From: JAIYCX01 sp964353175
GTDB lineage: Bacteria > Bdellovibrionota_C > UBA2361 > SZUA-149 > DAOLCO01
Length of the DNA: 64,000 bases
Direction of reading: 5' to 3'
NCBI GenBank assembly: GCA_964353175.1
Contig: CAYGUX010000011.1
Location: forward strand, 1-64,000
Made by a program: the position numbers and the translations under genes. Position 1 is the first letter of the stretch. Each line of letters starts with the position of its first letter. Below are positions 7,942 through 15,805 of this stretch, piece by piece. The notes under the pieces were generated by a model. The model did not search any database, was not told the DNA's origin, and saw nothing but the letters and a program-made list of their open reading frames with translations.

Positions 7942-9486
7942 TTATTCCTTTTCTTTTAAAAATTCTCTACCATAAGTTCNNNNNNNNNNAAAAAATATTT
8001 TTTCATGCCCTAAAATCTGATAATCTTCATGCCCTTTTCCCGCTATTAAAACCACATCGTTTTGCTCCGCTAACATAATCGCCTTTCTAATAGCTTCTTT
8101 CCTATCTATCTCTTCTATTAATCTAAAATTAGGATACTGCTCTAAGTCCCCAAGTATTCCACCTAAAATATTTTTTATAATAGTCTCTGGGTCTTCGGTC
8201 CTTGGATTATCGGATGTTACAATACCTATATCCGACTTTCGCAAAACTGATTTCCCCATCAACGGGCGCTTTGAAGTATCTCTATCTCCACCACATCCAA
8301 ATACGGTTATCAATTTAGCATCCTTTTCTAAAATTCCGCGCAACACATCTTGAATCTTATCTAATGCATCTGGCGTATGGGCATAATCAACGAATACCCT
8401 AGGCAGGGAATCCGCTAGCAACTCTATCCTTCCTGGGACTGACTCCACATAATCTCCGTAAGCGGAAATTTCCTCTAAACTGTAGCCAAGGGATAACAAA
8501 ACTCCAATAGAACATCTAATGTTTTCATAATTAAACTCCCCCAATAAAGGGGAAGTGAATTTACATTGGCTCTCTCCACTACGAAAGGTCAATGTAGATG
8601 TGAACTTATTTAAACTTACCCCCTCTTGATATAGATCAACGACGGTATTCTCTCGGGAGAAATTCAATACCTTATAATCAAGGCCTTTAATTTCATTATA
8701 TAACTCTACCCCAAAATCACTATCCATATTTAGGATGGCAGTAGTCTGAGCTTTGGTACTAATCCTTAACTCCTCTTTAAATAGAATTTTCTTCGCCTCA
8801 CCATACGCCTTCATTCCACCATGATAATCTAGATGATCTTGGGTTAAATTTAAGTAGCCACAACTATCCCACTGAATCCCATAAGTACGATACTGAGTAA
8901 GTCCATGTGAGGACACTTCCATTACCGCATTAAGACAGCCGCACTCCAATGCCATAGATAACATTTGGTTATTAAACAAAGGATCTCTTGTTGTCTGAAC
9001 TTCCGGACTCAATCGTTCTTCAACACCCTTACTCATTATCACTACTCCGAGTGTTCCAAAGTAAATAGTAGGGCCAGAAATATGAGATAAAATCTTAGAC
9101 AAGATCCAGCAAGTGGAGGTCTTTCCATTGGTTCCGGTAATTCCCACCATCCTTAGTTTAGAACTAGGATTTTGATAGAAAGAATTACAGGCCAAGGCCA
9201 GCGACTTACGAATATTACGAACTCTTACTACTGGTACGTTTATGGATCCAACATCAAAAATAGCATCTTCCGATATTACAAGCAGAGATGCTCCAAATTT
9301 TATAGCATCGCTAATATATTTAGTACCATCCTCCTTACTGCCTGGGATAGAAAAGTAGATATTACCCTCTTCAATAGCGCGAGTGTCGAAGGAAATCCCA
9401 GTAACGTCTAATTTATCTAATACAGAAGATGCCTCTTCTCCACTAATTTCAGATTGAAAACTCCCAACTAGGACACTGGCATCCAT
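7942..9486 (-). CDS. murE: UDP-MurNAc-L-Ala-D-Glu:meso-diaminopimelate ligase
   Basis: Cytoplasmic ATP-dependent Mur ligase, about 514 residues, adding the third residue of the peptidoglycan stem peptide. Motifs: P-loop ITGTNGKTS, the central EVSSHGL and LTQDHLDYHG, and the C-terminal SDNPRTEDP. The DNPR sequence is the recognised signature for meso-diaminopimelate rather than lysine. The 3' end is interrupted by ten Ns (7980-7989), so about four codons are unknown, between KIFF and TYGREF. The reading frame is preserved across them and the C terminus is recognisable. The gene lies 70 bp downstream of ftsI. murF and later dcw genes do not follow. Confidence 0.93.
   Translation of the reverse strand: MDASVLVGSFQSEISGEEASSVLDKLDVTGISFDTRAIEEGNIYFSIPGSKEDGTKYISDAIKFGASLLVISEDAIFDVGSINVPVVRVRNIRKSLALACNSFYQNPSSKLRMVGITGTNGKTSTCWILSKILSHISGPTIYFGTLGVVIMSKGVEERLSPEVQTTRDPLFNNQMLSMALECGCLNAVMEVSSHGLTQYRTYGIQWDSCGYLNLTQDHLDYHGGMKAYGEAKKILFKEELRISTKAQTTAILNMDSDFGVELYNEIKGLDYKVLNFSRENTVVDLYQEGVSLNKFTSTLTFRSGESQCKFTSPLLGEFNYENIRCSIGVLLSLGYSLEEISAYGDYVESVPGRIELLADSLPRVFVDYAHTPDALDKIQDVLRGILEKDAKLITVFGCGGDRDTSKRPLMGKSVLRKSDIGIVTSDNPRTEDPETIIKNILGGILGDLEQYPNFRLIEEIDRKEAIRKAIMLAEQNDVVLIAGKGHEDYQILGHEKIFFXXXXTYGREFLKEKE
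7980..7989. other. ten-N assembly gap within murE
   Basis: Ten undetermined bases lie near the 3' end of murE. The frame is open on both sides and the flanking protein sequence matches the MurE C terminus, so the true missing length is probably a multiple of three offset equal to ten bases. It is a scaffold join or masked bases, not biology. Confidence 0.99.
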
Positions 9487-9556
9487 ATTCCCTTTACTTA
9501 TTAATTTACAAGGGTAAGACTATTACCAATTAAAAAAAAGGTAAACTCGAAGTAAC

Positions 9557-12130
9557 TTACAAAGTAGGTTTAAACCCTTGACCACTGCTTACCTTAGCTA
9601 ATCTAGCTCCAGACTCTGGCTCTGAAAGTAAATAATGTGCCAATGTTCTTTCCATAACTTTTTTAAACACAGGTGCTGCAAGAGTTCCACCCCATCTTGG
9701 CCAAACTCCGGGCTCATCAACTGCGATATATAAGACTAATGACTTATTTACCCCAACGGCCTTTCCATCAACAAATCCGATAAAGGAGGCTAGAATCCTC
9801 TGAGAGTCATATCCGACCCCACCAATCTTTGACTTCTGAGCGGTTCCAGTTTTTCCATACACTGGCACTCCTGATATTCGACTATTTTTTCCAGTCCCAT
9901 GCTCGTTCTCTGTTACCTCATTCAAAGCGTGCCGAATAAATGCAGCCGTTTTGGCTGACAATAGCTTTGGATTAGCCTCCAATGGAATATTTCTATCGCT
10001 AATCAACTTCGGTTGAACAAGATAACCTCCATTTGCCAATACCGCATAGGCCCTTACTAACTGAAGCGCAGTGACAGAAATACCTTGACCGAATGAATGC
10101 GTCGCTACATCGATGTTTGCCCATCTGCTAGGGTTTCTAAATATTCCAGATGCTTCACCACCTAAACCTACATTTGTCTGTTTTCCAAATCCAAACTCCC
10201 GAAGGTCATTGTATAAAGTATCCTTCCCTAATCTGAATGCCAACTTTGTCATTCCTATATTAGATGAACGAACCAACACTTGCTCCAAGGACACCGTTGG
10301 TACTGGATGAGCATCTTTAATAGTATATTTACCCACAGGGAATCTGCCATTTTCGCAATTAATTAACTCATCAGGTCTAGTAACTTTATGTTCCAATGCA
10401 ATTGCAGCGACGATAGGTTTAAATGTGGAGCCAGGTTCAAAGCTATTTTGCAAAACAATATTTCTTAGTTGCTCAGCACTTTGGCTTTCTTTAGAGCTCA
10501 AATCTGCCCTCTCACTCTGTCCCATTGCTAATACTTCCCCAGTATTAGCATCCATCATCACACCAAATACATGCTTAGCTTTTGAGGTTAATTTAGAGCT
10601 ATCAATTTCCTCCTCTAATATACTCTGTATCTGAGCATCCAATGTAAGCTGCACCCCACCACCTTCTTGAAGAGTCGGTGATGCTTGCGGCTCAAAAATA
10701 TCCTTTAAGTGAGCCAAAGCCACTCCATCTTTTTCGTTCCGAGCTTCGGCATTTAAAAGCCTGCCTCTCGCATCTCTCTGCATAGATCTAGTAATTGATG
10801 GAGCCAAAAGCTGCTTATTTAAAGACCTTTCAATCCCCGACAATCCTAAACCATCTCGTCCAGCTTTACCTATTATCGTTGACGCTAAATTACCTTGAGG
10901 GTACGCTCTTAAATACTCTCTTTCCAACTCAATTCCAAAAAGTTTTAATCTTGAAATTTCCTGTTCTTTTGATTGACTTACACCTCTAGCTAACCAAATA
11001 AACTGCTTATCTGATTTAAGCTTAGTAATAAGTTCTTTCTGCGATACACCTGTAATATGTGATAACTTACTAGCCGCTAGATCATGATCCTTAATCCACT
11101 GCGGATGTGCACCTATCGATATCGAAGGAATAGATACAGCCAACTCAAGCCCATTTCTATCCACAATAGATCCTCTAGTCCCCTTCTCACTAATATCTCT
11201 TGATTGTTGACGGCTTGCAATTTTTTCCCATTTTAAATGTTCTGACCCTTGAAGTGCAAATAGTCTAAATACTATTAACACAGTTGCAAGTTGAAATACC
11301 CCTACCAAAGTTAATGCTCTTAGTTTTCTCACAGACAAACTCGGGGAGCCATGCATTCCATGGATCTTCAACCATCTACACATTAAAACAGTACCTATCC
11401 TTCCTAGATACATTAAAGGTGTAAGCATATTTATAACAGAATAAGAGATAAATGTTTTAATTTTGCTTACACTTAACTTAAAGGCGCTAACCAAAATGCA
11501 AAGAACCCGAACTATACCTACTACACTATGCCTTAATATATTGTGTAGTTTCTCCCTATGACCAATTAATGCTCCGAAATATCCAACTAAACTCTTAATA
11601 CCCGTACTCACCTTAACTAGGAGAACTGTTAACACAATAAGAAGCTTAGACCCTACACCACCCGAAATTGCCTTGATGTTCAACCTAAAGTTGCTAGCTT
11701 TTTCTCCTATATTAATATCGGAGCAAAGACTTCTTTTCGGTTTCCTACTTGAATAACTTCGATCTTCATCCTCAAAACTAAAATTAGCTTCAGTTTTTAA
11801 GTTAAATGACTTCTGTGAAGACTCCTGAAATGACTTTTGCCTTATTGCTATTGGCGCACGACATGCGCTATCGATTTTTGAAGACTCTTCATGACAAAGT
11901 GACCTAAAATCCCATACTGAGGCTACACCGGGATCTGCACACTGTCCCTTTTTTTTCCTTGAAAGTAAACGGTTAAAAAACGGAGGACGACTATTGTTTT
12001 TAGTGGAGGAACCACTAAAACTAGAGGTAGGATTCTCCGCAGATGACCTTCTACGACTTTCAACTTTCTGACCAGTCAGAACTTTAGATGTGTGACTTCT
12101 TAGGTTTTTTTTTGGTCTGTGCTGTGTCAT
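9557..12130 (-). CDS. ftsI: FtsI/PBP3-type peptidoglycan transpeptidase, long N-terminal extension
   Basis: Septal class B penicillin-binding protein, 857 residues against the usual 550-650. Transpeptidase motifs are complete: S568-T-F-K571 (in FEPGSTFKP), S622-S-N624 and K760-T-G762. The usual membrane anchor is at about residues 272-292, and the pedestal region follows (GSIVDRNG). The extra N-terminal 270 residues are Ser/Arg/Lys-rich to about residue 150. They then contain three further hydrophobic stretches (about 162-178, 203-217 and 232-250). The start at 12130 has AAAGG upstream and begins directly after the ftsL stop, so the extension appears to be translated. No PASTA domain is seen, in keeping with FtsI rather than Spo-type PBPs. 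Confidence 0.9.
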   Translation of the reverse strand: MTQHRPKKNLRSHTSKVLTGQKVESRRRSSAENPTSSFSGSSTKNNSRPPFFNRLLSRKKKGQCADPGVASVWDFRSLCHEESSKIDSACRAPIAIRQKSFQESSQKSFNLKTEANFSFEDEDRSYSSRKPKRSLCSDINIGEKASNFRLNIKAISGGVGSKLLIVLTVLLVKVSTGIKSLVGYFGALIGHREKLHNILRHSVVGIVRVLCILVSAFKLSVSKIKTFISYSVINMLTPLMYLGRIGTVLMCRWLKIHGMHGSPSLSVRKLRALTLVGVFQLATVLIVFRLFALQGSEHLKWEKIASRQQSRDISEKGTRGSIVDRNGLELAVSIPSISIGAHPQWIKDHDLAASKLSHITGVSQKELITKLKSDKQFIWLARGVSQSKEQEISRLKLFGIELEREYLRAYPQGNLASTIIGKAGRDGLGLSGIERSLNKQLLAPSITRSMQRDARGRLLNAEARNEKDGVALAHLKDIFEPQASPTLQEGGGVQLTLDAQIQSILEEEIDSSKLTSKAKHVFGVMMDANTGEVLAMGQSERADLSSKESQSAEQLRNIVLQNSFEPGSTFKPIVAAIALEHKVTRPDELINCENGRFPVGKYTIKDAHPVPTVSLEQVLVRSSNIGMTKLAFRLGKDTLYNDLREFGFGKQTNVGLGGEASGIFRNPSRWANIDVATHSFGQGISVTALQLVRAYAVLANGGYLVQPKLISDRNIPLEANPKLLSAKTAAFIRHALNEVTENEHGTGKNSRISGVPVYGKTGTAQKSKIGGVGYDSQRILASFIGFVDGKAVGVNKSLVLYIAVDEPGVWPRWGGTLAAPVFKKVMERTLAHYLLSEPESGARLAKVSSGQGFKPTL

Positions 12131-12135
12131 TTGAT

Positions 12136-12543
12136 CTAACCTTTAATTTCCAATTTTCTGATTTGTTGTGGCAAACTAGGTGAAAGACCTAGTCTTTCTT
12201 TTGCGAGCATCGTTATATTACGACTACTTAACTGCTTCGCATTCATTACTCTCGCCTCACGTAACTTAGAATCTTCAAGAAGAATAGACTGCCTAGTCTC
12301 TTCTAACTGATAACTAAGCTCCAATAAGTTCAAACGAATGTACAACTTAAATAGAAGGATGCAGAACAGAGCCAACGCAAAGCCGACAGCATGCATTTTA
12401 GAATGAACTAAATTTAACTTTCTAGCCTTATTCACCCGCAAAGCTCTTATTATTGGTTGTCTCCTACCATATTGCAATTTAGATCTAGTCTTAGTTGGCC
12501 TTTGCAATGAAACTGCTCTAATTTTATTTACGCTATAAACCAT
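12136..12543 (-). CDS. ftsL: FtsL-like cell division protein
   Basis: Small bitopic division protein of 135 residues, assigned from position (between rsmH and ftsI) and architecture: about 48 basic cytoplasmic residues, one transmembrane helix around residues 50-68, then a leucine-rich coiled coil (LLELSYQLEETRQSI) and the typical tail with MLAKERLGLSP. FtsL sequences diverge strongly, so context carries weight. In other bacteria FtsL forms a complex with FtsB and FtsQ that activates FtsW/FtsI. No Shine-Dalgarno is clear, and the gene starts 2 bp after the rsmH stop, so coupling is likely. Confidence 0.82.
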   Translation of the reverse strand: MVYSVNKIRAVSLQRPTKTRSKLQYGRRQPIIRALRVNKARKLNLVHSKMHAVGFALALFCILLFKLYIRLNLLELSYQLEETRQSILLEDSKLREARVMNAKQLSSRNITMLAKERLGLSPSLPQQIRKLEIKG

Positions 12544-12545
12544 TG

Positions 12546-13538
12546 TTACTGTAGTGGATAATTAGTTGGTAATATTGCTCTCTCTGTCCATAAGACATTG
12601 GAGTTTCTTTGAAACACTCGCATTCGAGCACTTCGTGATCTTGGATTAAGAAGTATCTCTTCTTCGGTAGGAACTAATGCCTTAGGTGTTAAAAGTTTAC
12701 CTAGAGGTGCATCCTCTGGGTGCAAACCCTGACCTCTCTGACTTGACCACCATCGCATAGCTCTAGTAACCAATGTATCTTCACCAGAATGAAATGAGAT
12801 AACCATTAAACGTCCACCATCTGATAACAATCTAATAGAATGAACTAACAACTGAGTTAATACTTCTAGTTCCTTATTAACCTCCATTCTCAAGGCTTGG
12901 AATGGAAGGGAGACTGAAACTGAGCCAGTGGAGTAGTTACCCTTTCTCTGCCTATCTCTTAAATAAACAGTTTCACAAATAGACTTAAATTGTGAGGTCG
13001 TCTCAATTGGCCTATTCTTAATGATTTCTTTAGCTAAGAACTTCCGTTCAGGGCCCAATCCACCCTTTTTCAGCAAAAATAATAGCTCATTTTCAGATCG
13101 ATTATTTACTACATCTGCTGCGGTCACCTTCAATCTGTGATCTAGCCTCATATCTAATGGTCCATCAAATCGATGGCTCAGCCCTCTATCTGGATCATCC
13201 AACTGAACGCTAGAGATTCCAAGATCTGCTAGGATTAAATCAAACTTACTTGGAACATCTTCAATATCGAAAACTTGTACTAAGTCTTCAAGCTCTGAAA
13301 AATTTAAATTTGCAGAGTTAAATCGGCCGGGATAAGTAGAGGATAATTGTTTATCTACTTCAACTCTGGTCTTGTCATCCGCGTCTATTGCGCACAACTT
13401 AAGCGTAGGAATACTTTTAAGTAACTCTCCAGCATGCCCTCCTAACCCCAAAGTACAATCTAGTGCATATTTAGCGCCGCTATCTATTGTTGAAAACGAT
13501 ATAACTTCTCTCAATAAAACGGGGATGTGTTTTTTCAC
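12546..13538 (-). CDS. rsmH: 16S rRNA (cytosine-1402-N4)-methyltransferase
   Basis: RsmH (MraW), 330 residues, methylates N4 of C1402 in 16S rRNA using AdoMet. Diagnostic sequence: N-terminal HIPVLLREV, the AdoMet-binding DCTLGLGGHAGELL, the FDLILADLGISSVQLDDPDRG block, and the C-terminal VISFHSGEDTLV and NPRSRSARMRVFQR. Length and order agree with the family. The start overlaps the mraZ stop by 4 bp (ATGA), the usual dcw arrangement. Confidence 0.96.
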   Translation of the reverse strand: MKKHIPVLLREVISFSTIDSGAKYALDCTLGLGGHAGELLKSIPTLKLCAIDADDKTRVEVDKQLSSTYPGRFNSANLNFSELEDLVQVFDIEDVPSKFDLILADLGISSVQLDDPDRGLSHRFDGPLDMRLDHRLKVTAADVVNNRSENELLFLLKKGGLGPERKFLAKEIIKNRPIETTSQFKSICETVYLRDRQRKGNYSTGSVSVSLPFQALRMEVNKELEVLTQLLVHSIRLLSDGGRLMVISFHSGEDTLVTRAMRWWSSQRGQGLHPEDAPLGKLLTPKALVPTEEEILLNPRSRSARMRVFQRNSNVLWTERAILPTNYPLQ

Positions 13539-14053
13539 TTATCTACCCCCGCAAACAGTGCTGGGTTTTCAAGCAACATTGACTCAGCTTGAGAAAAAAT
13601 CAATTGCCAAACTTCCTTTCGCCAAACTCTAAATCCATGGATCGCAGATGTAAACACTAGCTCTCTATCTATTCCAGCATATTCTCTTAGATGATTAGGG
13701 ATATTAATTCTACCATTTGAGTCACATGCGCAGATTGAAGCGCGCGCAATATAATATGACTCAAGAGTTCTTACGCTCGGATCAAACCGACCTCTCTCTT
13801 TGATCTTTAGTTCGAATTCTTTCCACTGGGTTAAAGAAAACCCGTCCAAACACCTAACCCCATCAGTAATAAAATTAGTTAGAACAATAGACCCTTGATC
13901 TTCGCTCAATAAGGCAGATCTAAATGTAGAAGGTAGTGCGACCCTACCCTTTGTATCCACCGTATGCTCGTGGGTGCCATAAAATGCCTGAGAACCTACC
14001 CCTGGATCGGGCTTAGTGCTTTTTATGTTGTTTTTTGGAGGTGTCCCTACCAT
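13535..14053 (-). CDS. mraZ: transcriptional regulator of the dcw cluster
   Basis: MraZ, an AbrB/SpoVT-fold DNA-binding protein that in other bacteria controls the dcw operon. Two tandem MraZ repeats are visible: FYGTHEHTVDTKGRVALPS near the N terminus and SNGRINIPNHLREYAGI in the second half, each with a conserved DxxGRxxxP-type core. Relative to the usual MF-x-G start, the protein carries about 22 extra residues even when the ATG at 14053 is used. A GTG at 14089 would lengthen it further but would place the start right beside a hairpin. It is the first gene of the operon mraZ-rsmH-ftsL-ftsI-murE-asmA. Confidence 0.92.
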   Translation of the reverse strand: MVGTPPKNNIKSTKPDPGVGSQAFYGTHEHTVDTKGRVALPSTFRSALLSEDQGSIVLTNFITDGVRCLDGFSLTQWKEFELKIKERGRFDPSVRTLESYYIARASICACDSNGRINIPNHLREYAGIDRELVFTSAIHGFRVWRKEVWQLIFSQAESMLLENPALFAGVDK

Positions 14054-14094
14054 GTTCTCCCACTTTTTACCATTTCCTAACACTATCACTTTAG

Positions 14095-14113
14095 TTAGGT
14101 TTTTTCAACCTAA
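14095..14113 (-). promoter_or_regulatory. leader hairpin upstream of mraZ
   Basis: A 7-bp perfect stem (TTAGGTT / AACCTAA) with a 5-base loop lies in the presumed mraZ 5' leader, 42 bp upstream of the chosen ATG. There is no adjacent T-run, so it is not a clear terminator. It may influence translation of the dcw operon; this is only a structural observation. Confidence 0.35.
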
Positions 14114-14719
14114 AAATCAACAACTTAGAAGCGCAAATGAAAATTTATATGACTTAAAGTTAGGCAATCAAAGTAGCCCCGCTACTCATGACAATGGAGT
14201 TGGAGAACCCACAAGATCCTATAGTTATTCACTATTAATGTGGATCTAAAAAATTTTTACTTAGGTGCGTTTTTTTGTCTGCGATTCTCGTTATCTGTGA
14301 TATACTTCGCCCTTCCTGATTCTTAGTAGCCTTGAAACTTAAATGGCACACACCTAGTCCTTGGTATCAAAATAGGCGTGTGGGTGATAAAAATATGGCT
14401 GTTTTGGGGCAAGGATGTTTTGCTTCAGACAGAATCAAGCGAACACTCTACTTTTATTAAGTATTTGTAGAGAAGACTTTTCGGTTTTTTATATTGACAT
14501 TTTGCTTGGTTTTTTGCACTCTCCGTGCTCCAATTTTTTTTAGTCGGATGTTTGTTTTGGCTCTTTAGGGCCTGTCTAAAATTTAACTTTAATTAGTTAT
14601 TTTTCAGAGGGGATTTTAAAGAGGCATATTGCTTTTGCCTGAAAACTGTTGAGGATCCTTTAGAGATTCGGGTGCGGTGGGTAATAATTTAATAACGATT
14701 TTTATTTTGGAAATTAATT
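14114..14719. other. intergenic region between mraZ and the 112-aa gene (divergent)
   Basis: About 600 bp without a credible gene. It must hold the promoters for the dcw operon (minus strand) and for the small plus-strand gene at 14720. It contains the 15-bp palindrome AGTAGCCCCGCTACT at 14172-14186, repeated at 39439-39453. A TTGACA hexamer is at 14494-14499, but I see no good -10 at the right spacing. No tRNA, SRP, 6S or RNase P RNA could be recognised. Confidence 0.5.
14172..14186. repeat. 15-bp palindromic repeat, copy 1
   Basis: AGTAGCCCCGCTACT: 6-bp arms around CCC. An identical copy lies at 39439-39453, also intergenic. It could form a small hairpin on either strand. Confidence 0.5.
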
Positions 14720-15058
14720 ATGAGGCTTTGGTCAAACGGTAGCGTTCCTAGAAGTACTGGTGCATTTAACCCTGAGAAACGCTTATTAGCAGCGGTACTA
14801 CAAAGAGCAATCACAGACTTCTTGACTGGTGACGGTGAAGTTCAACTTTCCGCAAGAGATTGGCTTTTTAGCGATGAAGGAACATCAGAGACGTTTTGTT
14901 TCCTTTATATCTGCGAAGCTTTAGATTTCAACACTGGAGAATTAAGAAAGGCTGTAAGCAGACAGTACGAAAGACAAGTTGAAGAAGATCGTAAAAAACT
15001 TCTTGCAGCTTCTCAGTTAAACACTGGAATGGAATTAGCTCAATCTCTAGCAGCTTAA
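14720..15058 (+). CDS. small HTH-like protein, paralogue of the 15166-15588 gene
   Basis: 112 residues, no signal peptide or membrane segment. The core EKRLLAAVLQRAITDFLTG ... ARDWLFSDE ... FLYICEALDFNTGELRKAV aligns without difficulty to the convergent neighbour's ERKLMAALLSDGVQAYLDQ ... AIEWVENKD ... FDNVCAGLGINPEYLRVGL. The final segment has the spacing of a helix-turn-helix (helix, G/D turn, helix), suggesting DNA binding. Similar small proteins are, from memory, common in deltaproteobacterial genomes without known function. This copy is the more divergent, lacking the conserved Gly in the turn. It is a stand-alone gene ending at the shared terminator. Confidence 0.7.
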   Translation: MRLWSNGSVPRSTGAFNPEKRLLAAVLQRAITDFLTGDGEVQLSARDWLFSDEGTSETFCFLYICEALDFNTGELRKAVSRQYERQVEEDRKKLLAASQLNTGMELAQSLAA

Positions 15059-15084
15059 TCGCTAAGGGAATTTAGCTCCAAACA

Positions 15085-15118
15085 AAACAGGCCTAGAAGG
15101 AAACTTCTAGGCCTGTTT
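15085..15118. terminator. bidirectional intrinsic terminator
   Basis: Perfect 15-bp stem (AAACAGGCCTAGAAG and its complement) closed by a GAAA tetraloop, flanked by A-rich sequence on the left and TTTT on the right. It lies between two convergent genes and can serve both. Confidence 0.93.
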
Positions 15119-15165
15119 TCATTTTCTACAGGAGCCTCTAAAGCAGCTCCTCAAATAATCGAATA

Positions 15166-15588
15166 CTATCGCTTTCTAGGTCGACGAATTCTTTTCCAAA
15201 CTGGAAAAGGCTCTACTCCTTTTTTTCGGTTCTTTGCATTCAAAATATATCTAGCAAGCCCAACGCGTAGATATTCAGGATTAATCCCTAGGCCCGCGCA
15301 CACGTTATCAAAACTAAATATATAAACAGGATCTTTATTCTCAACCCATTCGATAGCATCGATCCTAGAGTTACCTCCACCTCTAACAAGATTAACAGCC
15401 TGATCTAAGTAGGCTTGAACACCGTCAGAAAGTAAGGCCGCCATTAACTTACGCTCTCCTCCATCTACTCCAGCTACTCGTCTAGCATTATATTGATCTG
15501 GAAGCATGATATCAGGCTCGAAATAATCAGATGTGTAGGATTCAGTTTCCCATCTATTGTCTAGCGCCTGAGCGGAGAGATTTGCCAT
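15166..15588 (-). CDS. small HTH-like protein, paralogue of the 14720-15058 gene
   Basis: 140 residues from the ATG at 15588, which has a strong GGAGG nine bases upstream; a longer reading frame to 15747 exists but lacks such a site. The protein has a short variable N terminus, then ERKLMAALLSDGVQAYL, a Gly-rich loop, DAIEWVENKDPVYIFSFDN, and VCAGLGINPEYLRVGLARY, which fits a helix-turn-helix. The tail is highly basic (KRIRRPRKR), consistent with nucleic-acid binding. It is paralogous to the convergent gene across the terminator. The function is not known; a regulatory role is inferred. Confidence 0.75.
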   Translation of the reverse strand: MANLSAQALDNRWETESYTSDYFEPDIMLPDQYNARRVAGVDGGERKLMAALLSDGVQAYLDQAVNLVRGGGNSRIDAIEWVENKDPVYIFSFDNVCAGLGINPEYLRVGLARYILNAKNRKKGVEPFPVWKRIRRPRKR

Positions 15589-15805
15589 AAGTAAGGTCCT
15601 CCATGATTTATTGATTAATCCAACTTTAACGACTTTAAAACAAGCCTTTAAAAGCGTCATTAAGCCATAACACGGAAAAAATAAATTACCAGAGAAATCT
15701 CTAGAATGAGCTTTCGATCCACTAAAATAACGCTCAAATAGCCTCAAATAGCCATGCTTAGAAGTACTTATGAGATATTAATAGGAGATATCCTTGGGGA
15801 ATTTG

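Noticed and set aside
14030..14060. MraZ-box-like GGGA repeats around the mraZ start
   Set aside because: Two GGGA elements exist on the minus strand, but they are 14 bp apart rather than the 10-bp period of known MraZ operators, and they lie inside the coding start.
14494..14522. Sigma-70 promoter starting with TTGACA at 14494
   Set aside because: No acceptable -10 hexamer at 16-18 bp; left as a remark.
15589..15747. N-terminal extension of the 140-residue HTH-like protein
   Set aside because: The extra 53 residues lack a ribosome site and similarity to the paralogue, while GGAGG precedes the internal ATG at 15588.
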